Positions 48,109 to 55,280 are shown, numbered from the stretch's first letter. The stretch: DNA of 64,000 nt from Luteitalea sp. TBR-22 (GCF_016865485.1 NZ_AP024452.1:5540501-5604500); one strand, 5' to 3'. Made by a program: numbers and translations. Notes: generated by a model from the sequence alone, not told the origin.

Positions 48109-49349
48109 TGCACGGCGAAGCGCGCGGGCATCGTCGACTCGGGACCATGGCGGCGGCGTGGCTGGCCGTGTCGGTCGGGCTCGGGCTGACCACACCTGCG
48201 GCCCGCATCGGACAGGCGCCGGCCGTCGACCTGACCGCGGCTGTAGACGCATGGCTCGCCGGTGATGAAGCCGGTGTCATCGGCGCGTCGCGCCTGCCCG
48301 CCGCGGAGGTGCGCGCCAGGGTCGCGCGCCTGCTGACCGCATGGGGAGCAGGCGATGAGGAGGCACCCGCCTATCCGACCGCGCCCTCGGCAGGCATGGC
48401 GCCCGACCGCAGCCTCCATGCGCGCAGGCAGGGGGTTCGCCGCACGCAGGCGCTTGCCTCCCTGGCACTCCAGGTCCTGCTGGAGACGCGCGTGGCGAAG
48501 GCGGAAGCGACGGCATGGGAGGAGGTCACACGCGCCGCCGACACCAGGCTCGCGCGGGTCACGCAGGCGCATCTCCAGGAGCCCGCCGATCGGCGGCAGC
48601 TGGCGACCTACCGCGGCTGGTGGCTCGTGACGTACCTGCAGTTCCTGCACGAGGCGAGGCGGACCGATTTCGATGCGGTGGTTGGCCGGACGTCGCTCGA
48701 AGGCGTCGACGAGGAGATCCGGGCGGAGTTCCACGCCATACGCGGCCTGCGCGCCGAGTACATGTCGCGCCTCGCGCCGTCAGGCAGGCCGGTGCCCGAG
48801 GTGGACCTGATCGGCGGCGAACCGGTGAACGCGGCGACGCAGGGCGCACGCGGACGTTGGCTGCGGCGCTGGCTGGGCACGGCCGACGGCCTGTTCGCGG
48901 AGGCGGTCAGGCGCGATCCCGCACACGAGGAGGCACGCCTGCACTGGGGACGCGTGGCCCTCGAACGTGACCGTGCCGACGATGCGATTGAGCGGCTGTC
49001 GCCGCTGGTGCGGGTACCGTGCGCCGACACGGCGTGCGGCCTGGCCGCGCTGTTCACCGGGGAGGCGCACGAGCAGGCGGGGCGGCTGGCCGAGGCCGAC
49101 CGCGCGTACGCGCAGGCGTCGAGCGCACCGACCGTGCGCCCGCATGCCCTCATCGCGCTCATGGGGCTCGCCGTACGCCGCGGCGAGTCGTCAGGCACGG
49201 CACTCACGCGTCACCTGGAGTCGGGAACGATGGCGCCATCGACGACGACCGCGTGGAACGCCTACCTGAACGGGAAGCGCCTGGATCCCGGTGCCGTGAT
49301 CATGCGGCTGCGGGCGGCGGTCGTCGGGCCGCCGAAAAATGGCGGATGA
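48105..49349 (+). CDS. Exported TPR-like protein, pair partner of VWFA protein 2
   Basis: A 414-residue exported, mostly helical protein, paralogous to that at 44776. A signal segment (about residues 14-37) is followed by DLTAAVDAWLAGDEAGV (compare WEAAVDRYLAGDRAGA in copy 1), a helical middle and a TPR-like C-terminal part with the shared cysteine motif PCADTACGLAALFTGE and YAQASSAPTVRPHALIALMGLAVRRGESSG. The start ATG overlaps the VWFA2 stop (ATGA). The function is unknown; the co-duplication with VWFA proteins argues for a physical or regulatory partnership. Confidence 0.87.
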   Translation: MMHGEARGHRRLGTMAAAWLAVSVGLGLTTPAARIGQAPAVDLTAAVDAWLAGDEAGVIGASRLPAAEVRARVARLLTAWGAGDEEAPAYPTAPSAGMAPDRSLHARRQGVRRTQALASLALQVLLETRVAKAEATAWEEVTRAADTRLARVTQAHLQEPADRRQLATYRGWWLVTYLQFLHEARRTDFDAVVGRTSLEGVDEEIRAEFHAIRGLRAEYMSRLAPSGRPVPEVDLIGGEPVNAATQGARGRWLRRWLGTADGLFAEAVRRDPAHEEARLHWGRVALERDRADDAIERLSPLVRVPCADTACGLAALFTGEAHEQAGRLAEADRAYAQASSAPTVRPHALIALMGLAVRRGESSGTALTRHLESGTMAPSTTTAWNAYLNGKRLDPGAVIMRLRAAVVGPPKNGG

Positions 49350-49407
49350 AATGCCTGCGACCCGCGTAGACTGACGGGCGCGCCCTTACTCCCCCTGGAG
49401 CCTTCCC

Positions 49408-50502
49408 GTGTCAGTCCCGACCTCCCGCCGCGCCTTTCTCTCCACCGCCGCCGCCGCGGTCGCCGTCGCCACCGTGCACGGCCAGGGCACCGCGAAGGCG
49501 CCCGCCAGCCTTCCCAGGCCGGTCCCCCTCGGCTTGGACAACTTCGCCGTCCGCGCCAGCAACTGGAAGGCGACGCGGCTGCTGGAGTACGCGACGACGG
49601 TCGGCGCCGACTCGGTGTTCATCAGCGACCTCGACGCCTTCGAGTCCCTCGAGGACGCGGCGCTGAAGAAGCTGCGCGAGGACGCGGCCGCCCGTAGCCT
49701 CACCATCCACGTCGGCACGTGGAGCGTATGCCCCACCAGCAAGGCGTTCCGCCCGGCCAACGGCACGGCGCAGGAGCAGCTGGCGAAGGTGATCCGGGTG
49801 GCGCAGCAGGTGGGCTCGCCCGTCGCGCGCGTCGTGCTCGGCACGTGGGAGGACCGGCTGACGCCCGGTGGCATCGGCCGCCACATGGACAGCCTGGTGG
49901 CCGTGCTCAAGGGCGGGCGGTCGCAGGCGCTCGATGCCGGCGTGAAGATCGCCGTCGAGAACCACGCCGGCGACATGCGCGCCGACGAGCTCGCCGCGCT
50001 CGTCGAGATGGCGGGCCGCGACTTCGTGGGCGTGAACTACGACTCGGGCAACTCGCTCTGGACCCTCGAGAACCCGCTCGACGCCCTCGAGGCCCTCGCC
50101 CCCTACATCGTGACGACCAGCCTCCGCGATGGCGTGGTCACCGAGATCCCCACCGGCTGCCGCGTCAAGTGGACCGCGATGGGCGATGGGCAGGTCGACT
50201 TCGCGCGCTTCATGCCGCGCTTCGCGGAGCTGTGTCCCGGCATCCCGGTGCACATCGAGACGATCTCCGGCGTCGGCCGCGACATCCCGTTCCTCGACGA
50301 CGCGTTCTGGGCCGCGTGGCCGCGGCTCGAGGGCCAGAGCCTCGCGCGCTTCCTGCGGATCATGCGGCGCAAGGCGCCGATGGCGACCACGACGAGCAAG
50401 CCGAACGACCCGCTCGAGCAGCGCCGCGAGCTCGAGCGCAGCCTGGCGTATTGCAAGACACTCGGCCTCGGCCTGCGGGTGGCGAAGATCAGCCAGGGGT
50501 AG
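49408..50502 (+). CDS. Tat-exported sugar phosphate isomerase/epimerase-like TIM-barrel protein
   Basis: A 364-residue xylose-isomerase-like TIM barrel with a twin-arginine signal (TSRRAFLSTAAAAVAVA). Putative metal-ligand strands are VAVENHAGD-like IAVENHAGD, VGVNYDSGNS and VHIETISG. The start is GTG 49408 with GGAG seven bases upstream, and a TAGACT hexamer at 49367-49372 is a likely -10. Only weakly similar to the isomerase-like protein at 7660. The sulfatase gene follows after 145 bp of repeats, so co-transcription is possible but uncertain. The substrate is unknown. Confidence 0.87.
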   Translation: MSVPTSRRAFLSTAAAAVAVATVHGQGTAKAPASLPRPVPLGLDNFAVRASNWKATRLLEYATTVGADSVFISDLDAFESLEDAALKKLREDAAARSLTIHVGTWSVCPTSKAFRPANGTAQEQLAKVIRVAQQVGSPVARVVLGTWEDRLTPGGIGRHMDSLVAVLKGGRSQALDAGVKIAVENHAGDMRADELAALVEMAGRDFVGVNYDSGNSLWTLENPLDALEALAPYIVTTSLRDGVVTEIPTGCRVKWTAMGDGQVDFARFMPRFAELCPGIPVHIETISGVGRDIPFLDDAFWAAWPRLEGQSLARFLRIMRRKAPMATTTSKPNDPLEQRRELERSLAYCKTLGLGLRVAKISQG

Positions 50503-50518
50503 GCCGACGACGGGCTCG

Positions 50519-50546
50519 GGCTTACGGCTTACGGCTTACGGCTTAC
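50519..50546. repeat. Heptad repeat, unit GGCTTAC (4 units)
   Basis: Four perfect 7-bp units, 16 bp after the isomerase-like gene's stop; the intervening bases are G/C-rich with degenerate 7-bp steps. Confidence 0.9.
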
Positions 50547-50557
50547 GAACAGCATCG

Positions 50558-50625
50558 TGTAGGCGTCGGGCTCGCCCGACGCTCAGCGAATCAGCACTGA
50601 CCGTCGGCCAAGGCCGACGCCTACA
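50558..50625. repeat. REP/BIME-like double palindrome upstream of the sulfatase
   Basis: A 68-bp element whose ends are inverted (TGTAGGC and GCCTACA). The left palindrome is GCGTCGGGC/GCCCGACGC (50563-50582) and the right is GTCGGCC/GGCCGAC (50603-50618), joined by TCAGCGAATCAGCACTGACC. Variants of this joint occur at 57026-57034 and 57241-57266. It ends 22 bp before the sulfatase ATG. Confidence 0.85.
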
Positions 50626-50647
50626 TCTCGTGAGTGATGGAGGACGG

Positions 50648-52159
50648 ATGGCACGGATCGGCCGGATGGGTAGGTGGGTGTGGTTGGCTGCGGTTGTTGC
50701 GTTGCTCCTGAGCGCCCCACTCGCGCGGGCGCAGGCGAGCAAGCCGCGCAACATCGTCTTCATCCTCACCGACGACCATCGCTACGACGCGCTCGGCGTG
50801 ATCAACCACCCGCTGGCGCGGACGCCGAACATGGACACGCTCGCCAGGGGCGGCGCGCACATGCGCAACGCCTTCGTGACGACCGCGCTCTGCTCGCCGT
50901 CGCGCGCCTCGATCCTCACCGGCACCTACGCGCACACGCACGGCGTGGTGGACAACTTCACGCCGATCCCGCCGGCGCTCCCCAACGTCGGCCAGTTGCT
51001 GAAGGCCGCCGGCTACCAGACGGCGCTCGTCGGCAAGTGGCACATCGGCAACGAGGACGACAAGCCGCAGCCCGGGTTCGACCGCTGGGTGAGCTTCCGT
51101 GGCCAGGGCGAGTACCTGCCGCGCGCCGGCGCCACGATGCTCAACGTCGACGGCACCCGCGTGCCGCAGAAGGGCTACATCACCGACGAACTCACCGACT
51201 ACGCGGTGCAGTGGCTCGAGCAGACCTCGCGCGACAAGCCGTTCTTCCTGTATCTCTCGCACAAGGGCGTGCACGCCGAATTCGTGCCCGCCGACCGCCA
51301 CAAGGGGTCGCTGAAGGACGTGCCGGTGCCTGCCCCGGCGACGATGTCCCCGGAGGCCGCCGTGTCGGGGCGGTTCCCGACGTGGGTGCGCAACCAACGC
51401 AACAGCTGGCATGGGGTGGAGTTCCCGTACCACTCGACGCTCGATGTCGCCGAGTACTACCGCCGCTACATGGAGACGTTGCGCGCCGTGGACGACAGTG
51501 TCGGCCGCGTGCTCGACTGGCTGAAGAAGACCGGCCAGATGGAGAACACGCTGGTCATCTACATGGGCGACAACGGCTTCGCGTTCGGCGAGCACGGCCT
51601 GATCGACAAGCGCACGGCGTTCGATTGGTCGATGCGCGTGCCGATGCTGGTGTACGCGCCCGGCCTCGTCAAGCCGGGCCAGCAGATCGACCGCGTGGTG
51701 GCCAACATCGACATCGCCCCGACGATGCTCGACCTCGCGGGGGCGGCGCGACCGACGCACATGCAGGGCGAGAGCATGCTGCCGATCCTGCGCGACGCGA
51801 AGGCGCCGTGGCGGACGTCGCTGCTCTACGAGTACTACTGGGAATGGAGCTTCCCGCAGACGCCGACGCAGTTCGCGCTGCGCGGCGAGCGCTACAAGTA
51901 CGTCTTCACGCACGGCGTCTGGGACGTCGACATGTTCTTCGACCTGCAGGCCGACCCGCAGGAAGCGCACAACCTGGCCGAGGATCCCGCGCACCAGAAG
52001 ACGATCCAGGCGATGCGCGCCGAGCTGTTCGGGATGCTCGAGAAGACCGGCGGCCTGAAGATCCCGCTCTACATGCCGCGCATGGGCCAGAGCCGCCTGC
52101 GCAACCCGGCGGGCTCGCCAGCCGCGCCGTTTCCCGACGCGTTGATCAGGAAGCCGTAG
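50648..52159 (+). CDS. Exported sulfatase (formylglycine type)
   Basis: A 503-residue arylsulfatase-family enzyme with a signal peptide (about residues 1-29). Metal ligands lie in TDDHRYD (Asp42, Asp43). The formylglycine signature is CSPSRASILTG with Cys82 as the residue oxidised by a maturase, and later active-site elements are GKWHIG, YLSHKGVH and YMGDNGF. The C-terminus ends in PEDPA-type sulfatase features (YDLQADPQE-like FFDLQADPQEAHNL). The start is ATG 50648, behind GGAGG. It probably removes sulfate esters from a glycan in the periplasm; no maturase (FGE or anSME) gene is in the window. A heptad array starts directly after the stop. Confidence 0.93.
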   Translation: MARIGRMGRWVWLAAVVALLLSAPLARAQASKPRNIVFILTDDHRYDALGVINHPLARTPNMDTLARGGAHMRNAFVTTALCSPSRASILTGTYAHTHGVVDNFTPIPPALPNVGQLLKAAGYQTALVGKWHIGNEDDKPQPGFDRWVSFRGQGEYLPRAGATMLNVDGTRVPQKGYITDELTDYAVQWLEQTSRDKPFFLYLSHKGVHAEFVPADRHKGSLKDVPVPAPATMSPEAAVSGRFPTWVRNQRNSWHGVEFPYHSTLDVAEYYRRYMETLRAVDDSVGRVLDWLKKTGQMENTLVIYMGDNGFAFGEHGLIDKRTAFDWSMRVPMLVYAPGLVKPGQQIDRVVANIDIAPTMLDLAGAARPTHMQGESMLPILRDAKAPWRTSLLYEYYWEWSFPQTPTQFALRGERYKYVFTHGVWDVDMFFDLQADPQEAHNLAEDPAHQKTIQAMRAELFGMLEKTGGLKIPLYMPRMGQSRLRNPAGSPAAPFPDALIRKP

Positions 52160-52215
52160 GACTTACGGCTTGCGGCTCAGGGCTCAGGGCTCAGGGCTCA
52201 GGGCTCAGGGCTCAG
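52160..52215. repeat. Heptad array GGCTCAG (8 units) starting at the sulfatase stop
   Basis: Immediately after TAG (52157-52159) come GACTTAC, GGCTTGC and then GGCTCAG six times in perfect register (52174-52215). It is the cleanest array in the window. Confidence 0.95.
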
Positions 52216-52277
52216 AAAGCAGACTGAGCAGGGATCTCGCGGGTGGCGCACGTCAGCGTAGCCGCGCGCTTCGCTGA

Positions 52278-52297
52278 CTGCCGGCCAAGGCCGGCAG
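52278..52297. repeat. REP-like palindrome (CTGCCGGCC arms)
   Basis: CTGCCGGCC, AA, GGCCGGCAG followed by CTAC, with TTCGCTGA just before it; a variant of the 50558-50625 element, between the convergent sulfatase and immunity genes. Confidence 0.8.
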
Positions 52298-52310
52298 CTA
52301 CAGGATCCAA

Positions 52311-52338
52311 CGTCAGGCGTCAGGCGTAGGGCGTCAGG
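52311..52338. repeat. Heptad repeat, unit CGTCAGG (4 units), containing the immunity-gene stop
   Basis: CGTCAGG, CGTCAGG, CGTAGGG, CGTCAGG. The TCA of the last unit (52334-52336) is the stop codon of the minus-strand immunity gene, so the array runs into coding sequence. Confidence 0.85.
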
Positions 52339-52642
52339 CGCGCCAGGCGTTCAGCAGCAGCGCCGACACCACCTCGAACTCGAGCTCGTTGGCCGGCGCC
52401 CATGACCCGCCGGCCAGCTCGCGCAGCGCCGCGGCGCGCGCCTCCAGGCTCATGCCGTGCGTCACGTTGAGGAACGAGCGCCACTCCGACGACAACTCCA
52501 TCGCGTCGTCGCGGCTCGCCTCGGCCAGCCAGGCCTGCACCGCCTTCTGGGCCGAGCCGTGCTCGGCGACGAAATCCTGGTGCAGGTGGCCGCCGCACAG
52601 CGACGCGAGCTGTTCCCACTCCATCGGCCCCTTCAGGCTCAT
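52334..52642 (-). CDS. CdiI-type contact-dependent inhibition immunity protein
   Basis: A 102-residue acidic protein resembling the CdiI_2 immunity family, whose members begin with a short helix and the motif FxHQDxxxEYGS. Here it reads GGHLHQDFVAEHGSAQKAVQAWLAE, followed by three helices and ending in LLLNAWRA. It has no signal sequence, as expected for a cytoplasmic antidote. Its ATG overlaps the stop codon of the RNase-like toxin gene (ATGA), the usual toxin-then-immunity order. It would bind and block the toxin. The family call is from recognised motifs, without a profile search. Confidence 0.75.
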   Translation of the reverse strand: MSLKGPMEWEQLASLCGGHLHQDFVAEHGSAQKAVQAWLAEASRDDAMELSSEWRSFLNVTHGMSLEARAAALRELAGGSWAPANELEFEVVSALLLNAWRA

Positions 52643-53391
52643 CGCACGTCCTCCGGGTACGACGTCAGCACGTACCAGTCCTCGCCCCGCCAGCGCAGCA
52701 CCACCACCGCCCCCTCTGTCGCCTCCGATGCCTCGGCGCCGCGGCGCAACACGCGACCGGTCGGCAAGCCGTCGCGGGCGCGGTAGCGGATCGCGAGGTT
52801 CGATCGCGCGCCGCGCTTGTCGATCCAGCGCCGGACACGCGCCTCGTTGTCGGCCAGGGCGCGCGCGATGATCCGCTCGGCGGTCTCCCGATCGAAGTAG
52901 GTCGAGGCCGCTGAAATCGACTCACGGGCGAGCCGGGCCTTCAGCTGCGCATCAGTGCGGCCGACGTGGCGGGCCAGCGTGTGGCCGCCACGCTGCTCGT
53001 CGCGCTCGAGATCGACCGTCCAGGCGGCCTCGGGCTGCACGCCGCTGCGCGGTTCGACGGCTCGCGGAGCCGTGCGTTCCTGTGGTGGCGCGGCGCCGTC
53101 GCCGCGCGGCACGCTTGCCACCGGCGGCGTCGCCGGCGCGGGTGGCGACGAGGGTTGCGACGAGCACGCGCCGGCCAGCGACAGCACGATGAGCAACAGC
53201 GCGCCGAAGACGGCCCGGGTACCTCCCCTGTGGTGCCCTGACCGTCGAGCACGCTCGACAGCTACATCAGGAAAGGCCGTGGTCCAGGCGTTGGTCCCGA
53301 TCCGCCAATCCCGATCCGCGGTCCGCACCCTGCGGTCTGTGGCCTGCCCGGTGCCCGGTGCCAGCAACCCGGTGCCCGGCCGACTACGCAT
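52639..53391 (-). CDS. Stand-alone exported RNase A-like (CdiA-CT/YkrI-type) toxin
   Basis: A membrane or lipoprotein-like leader (LLLIVLSLAGACSS, about residues 63-78) and a proline-rich linker precede a C-terminal domain (about 132-250) resembling the RNase A-fold CdiA toxin family: GGHTLARHVGRTDAQLKAR, ISAASTYFDRETAERI, GRVLRRG and a final YVLTSYPED. Candidate active-site residues His142, Arg153, Thr243 and Tyr245 have the same spacing (11, 101, 103) as I recall for the Yersinia YkrI toxin (His175, Arg186, Thr276, Tyr278). The start is uncertain: ATG 53391, overlapping the nanE end, is the only good in-frame ATG, but then residues 1-32 are encoded by heptad repeats. It is not fused to a CdiA exoprotein. 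The immunity gene follows with a 4-bp overlap. Confidence 0.75.
   Translation of the reverse strand: MRSRPGTGLLAPGTGQATDRRVRTADRDWRIGTNAWTTAFPDVAVERARRSGHHRGGTRAVFGALLLIVLSLAGACSSQPSSPPAPATPPVASVPRGDGAAPPQERTAPRAVEPRSGVQPEAAWTVDLERDEQRGGHTLARHVGRTDAQLKARLARESISAASTYFDRETAERIIARALADNEARVRRWIDKRGARSNLAIRYRARDGLPTGRVLRRGAEASEATEGAVVVLRWRGEDWYVLTSYPEDVR
53296..53379. repeat. Heptad-phased region (12 units), units CCCGATC and TGCCCGG
   Basis: Eighty-four bases parse as twelve 7-bp blocks: CCCGATC, CGCCAAT, CCCGATC, CGCGGTC, CGCACCC, TGCGGTC, TGTGGCC, TGCCCGG twice, TGCCAGC, AACCCGG, TGCCCGG. It lies four bases from the nanE stop and covers the presumed start region of the toxin gene. Confidence 0.8.
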
Positions 53392-54100
53392 CGCGCGTCT
53401 CGGCCAGTGCGGACGGCGTGGCCTGGACGAAATGCTCCACCATCGCATCGATGCCGGTGATCGCGCCGCCGACCACCACGGCGTAGGCCCCGGCGCGGAA
53501 CGCCTGGCGCACGTCGTTGGCGGTGCGAAGGCGTCCCTCGGCGATGACCGGCAGCCGGGTGCCCGTCGCGAGCCGCTCCACCAGCGTGAGGTCGGGACCC
53601 GGGTGTCGCACGCTGTCCTCGGTGTACCCGGAGAGCGTCGTGGCGATGAGATCGACCCCGAGGTCGGCCGCCGCCAGGCCCTGCGCTTCGGTGGCCACGT
53701 CGGCCATCACGAGGCGACCGTGGGCGCGGATGATGCCGATGATGTCGGCCAGGCGCTCGCCGTGCGGCCGGTGCCGCTGCGTCGCGTCGACCGCGATGAT
53801 GTCGGCGCCGGCCTCGATCACGCCGGCCGCGGCGCTGCAGGTCGGCGTGATGTACACCGAAGAGCCGTCGTGCACCTGCTTGTGGATGCCGATGATCGGC
53901 ACGCTCACGAGCGCGCGTGTGGCCGCCACGTGGCTCGGCGAATCGATCCGGACGCCGCCGGCGCCGTGCCGCTCTGCCGCCAGCGCCAGCCGCGCAATCA
54001 CGTACGGATCGTGAAGGGGCGACTCGGCAGGCGCCTGGCACGAGACGATCAGGCGGTTGCGCAGGTGGGCGATCAGTTGCTGGGCATGGGCGTTGGTCAC
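53384..54100 (-). CDS. nanE: Putative N-acetylmannosamine-6-phosphate 2-epimerase
   Basis: A 238-residue TIM-barrel NanE. Family motifs are LIVSCQAPAESPLHDP, GAGGVRIDSP, PIIGIHKQ, DIIAVDATQRHRP, TTLSGYT, PVIAEGRLRT and VVVGGAITG. It converts ManNAc-6-P to GlcNAc-6-P in the cytoplasm, linking sialic acid or ManNAc to amino-sugar catabolism. It lies 78 bp downstream of the BadF-type amino-sugar kinase, which could supply its substrate. No nanA lyase or deacetylase is in the window. Confidence 0.93.
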   Translation of the reverse strand: MTNAHAQQLIAHLRNRLIVSCQAPAESPLHDPYVIARLALAAERHGAGGVRIDSPSHVAATRALVSVPIIGIHKQVHDGSSVYITPTCSAAAGVIEAGADIIAVDATQRHRPHGERLADIIGIIRAHGRLVMADVATEAQGLAAADLGVDLIATTLSGYTEDSVRHPGPDLTLVERLATGTRLPVIAEGRLRTANDVRQAFRAGAYAVVVGGAITGIDAMVEHFVQATPSALAETRDA

Positions 54101-54126
54101 GAACGATCCTCGACGTAGCTGGCTAC

Positions 54127-54188
54127 AGGCTCAGGGCTCAGGAACATTGGTCAAGGCTCGGGGCTCAAGGCTCGAGGCTCAGGGCTCG
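54127..54188. repeat. Heptad array (AGGCTCA/GGGCTCG) containing the kinase stop codon
   Basis: AGGCTCA, GGGCTCA, a 13-bp break, then AGGCTCG, GGGCTCA, AGGCTCG, AGGCTCA and GGGCTCG. The kinase stop (54179-54181, minus strand) and its last codons (PEP) are repeat sequence, so an array has replaced or created the 3' end of the gene. Confidence 0.85.
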
Positions 54189-55252
54189 GGAAGCACCCGG
54201 GACGAATTCACCAGGGCAGCCCGCAGCGCATCGGTCAGCGGTCGCCCGGCGGCCCTTAACGCCAGCAGCGCGGCCCCTTCCGCGGGGCTCAGGCTCGCCG
54301 GTTCGACCGTTGCGCCGGGCAGCTGCGACACGACCGCGACCCGGAACGCCTCGGCATAGGCGCCCGATCTGAACACGCCCCCTGACAGGCAGACGCGCGG
54401 CGCGACCAGCGCCAGTCGCTCGGCGATCGAGCGCACCCGTGACGCCAGCGCCTCGATGCCGGACGCGACCACGCGCCCGGCCACGCCATCGCCGGCCTGC
54501 CACGTGTCGAGCACGTCGCGGGCGGCGGCAGCCACGCCATCGCGGCTCACGTGGCCGTTGTACATCACCATGGGGAGCAGGCGCAGATCCGCCAACGCAA
54601 AGCGCCTGGTCAAGACCGGCACGAGCGCTGTCTGGGGGCCGACGCCGTCGAGCGCCTCGAGCCCCGCGCGAATACCTTCCCGCGCCAGCCCGAAGCCGCT
54701 GCCTTCGTCGCCGAACACGTAGCCCCAGCCGCCAGCCCGCGCCGACCGTCCCTCGGCATCCTCGCCGTACACCACCGACCCGGTGCCCGCGATCACGATG
54801 ATTCCGGGATCCCCCAGCGTGCCGCCGGCGAGAGCCGCCGGGGCGTCATGCTCCACCCGCACGACGCGCGATTGGAAGATCGGCGTGATGATCTCCGTCT
54901 TGAAGTCGGCCTCGCCCGTCATCGCGCAGTAGACGGCCTCGAAGGCCACGGCGTCGACGCGTCCGAGACCGGCGGCCGAGAGAGCCCCGTTGGAACTGTC
55001 GATGACCGCCGCCCGCAGCCGCTCGCGCCCGCCCGGCATCTCCACGTGATTGGACGGCCCGGCCGCGCCACGCCCGAGGACGCGTCCTGTGCCGTCCACC
55101 AGCACGGCCTGCGTGCCGGTCTGCCCGCCGTCGATGCCGAGGAAGAGCTCACGCGTACCGGGAGTCGGGAGTCGGGAGTCGGGAGTCGGTCGGGAGTCGG
55201 GAGTCTGACGGGTGGGAGTCAGCTGTCGGTCAGCGTCCCGGATGCTCGACAT
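54179..55252 (-). CDS. BadF/BadG-type ATPase, probable N-acetylhexosamine kinase
   Basis: A 357-residue ASKHA-fold kinase of the BadF/BadG/BcrA family, as in N-acetylglucosamine kinase: phosphate-1 loop GIDGGQTGTQAV (residues 39-50), VIAGTGSVVYGED and GDEGSGFGLAREGI in the middle, and adenosine motif VCLSGGVFRSGAYAEAF. Adjacent nanE suggests phosphorylation of ManNAc or GlcNAc. The N-terminus is odd: the only usable in-frame ATG (55252) gives a 34-residue extension, of which about 18 residues (TPDSRPTPDSRLPTP) are the translation of a GGGAGTC heptad array. The C-terminal PEP and the stop codon also lie in a heptad array, so both ends of the gene are bounded by repeats. Confidence 0.88.
   Translation of the reverse strand: MSSIRDADRQLTPTRQTPDSRPTPDSRLPTPGTRELFLGIDGGQTGTQAVLVDGTGRVLGRGAAGPSNHVEMPGGRERLRAAVIDSSNGALSAAGLGRVDAVAFEAVYCAMTGEADFKTEIITPIFQSRVVRVEHDAPAALAGGTLGDPGIIVIAGTGSVVYGEDAEGRSARAGGWGYVFGDEGSGFGLAREGIRAGLEALDGVGPQTALVPVLTRRFALADLRLLPMVMYNGHVSRDGVAAAARDVLDTWQAGDGVAGRVVASGIEALASRVRSIAERLALVAPRVCLSGGVFRSGAYAEAFRVAVVSQLPGATVEPASLSPAEGAALLALRAAGRPLTDALRAALVNSSRVLPEP
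55160..55220. repeat. Heptad array GGGAGTC (7 units) within the kinase 5' end
   Basis: GGGAGTC four times in register (55160-55187), then three more copies with short breaks (55192-55198, 55199-55205, 55214-55220). On the minus strand this is translated as repeats of DSRLPTP type. Confidence 0.92.
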
Positions 55253-55280
55253 GGAACGCTCTGCGGGCCCGGCACCCTGT

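Noticed and set aside
52639-53448. Toxin start at 53448
   Set aside because: That codon lies inside nanE; ATG 53391 is the first after nanE's last codons, and even that is doubtful.
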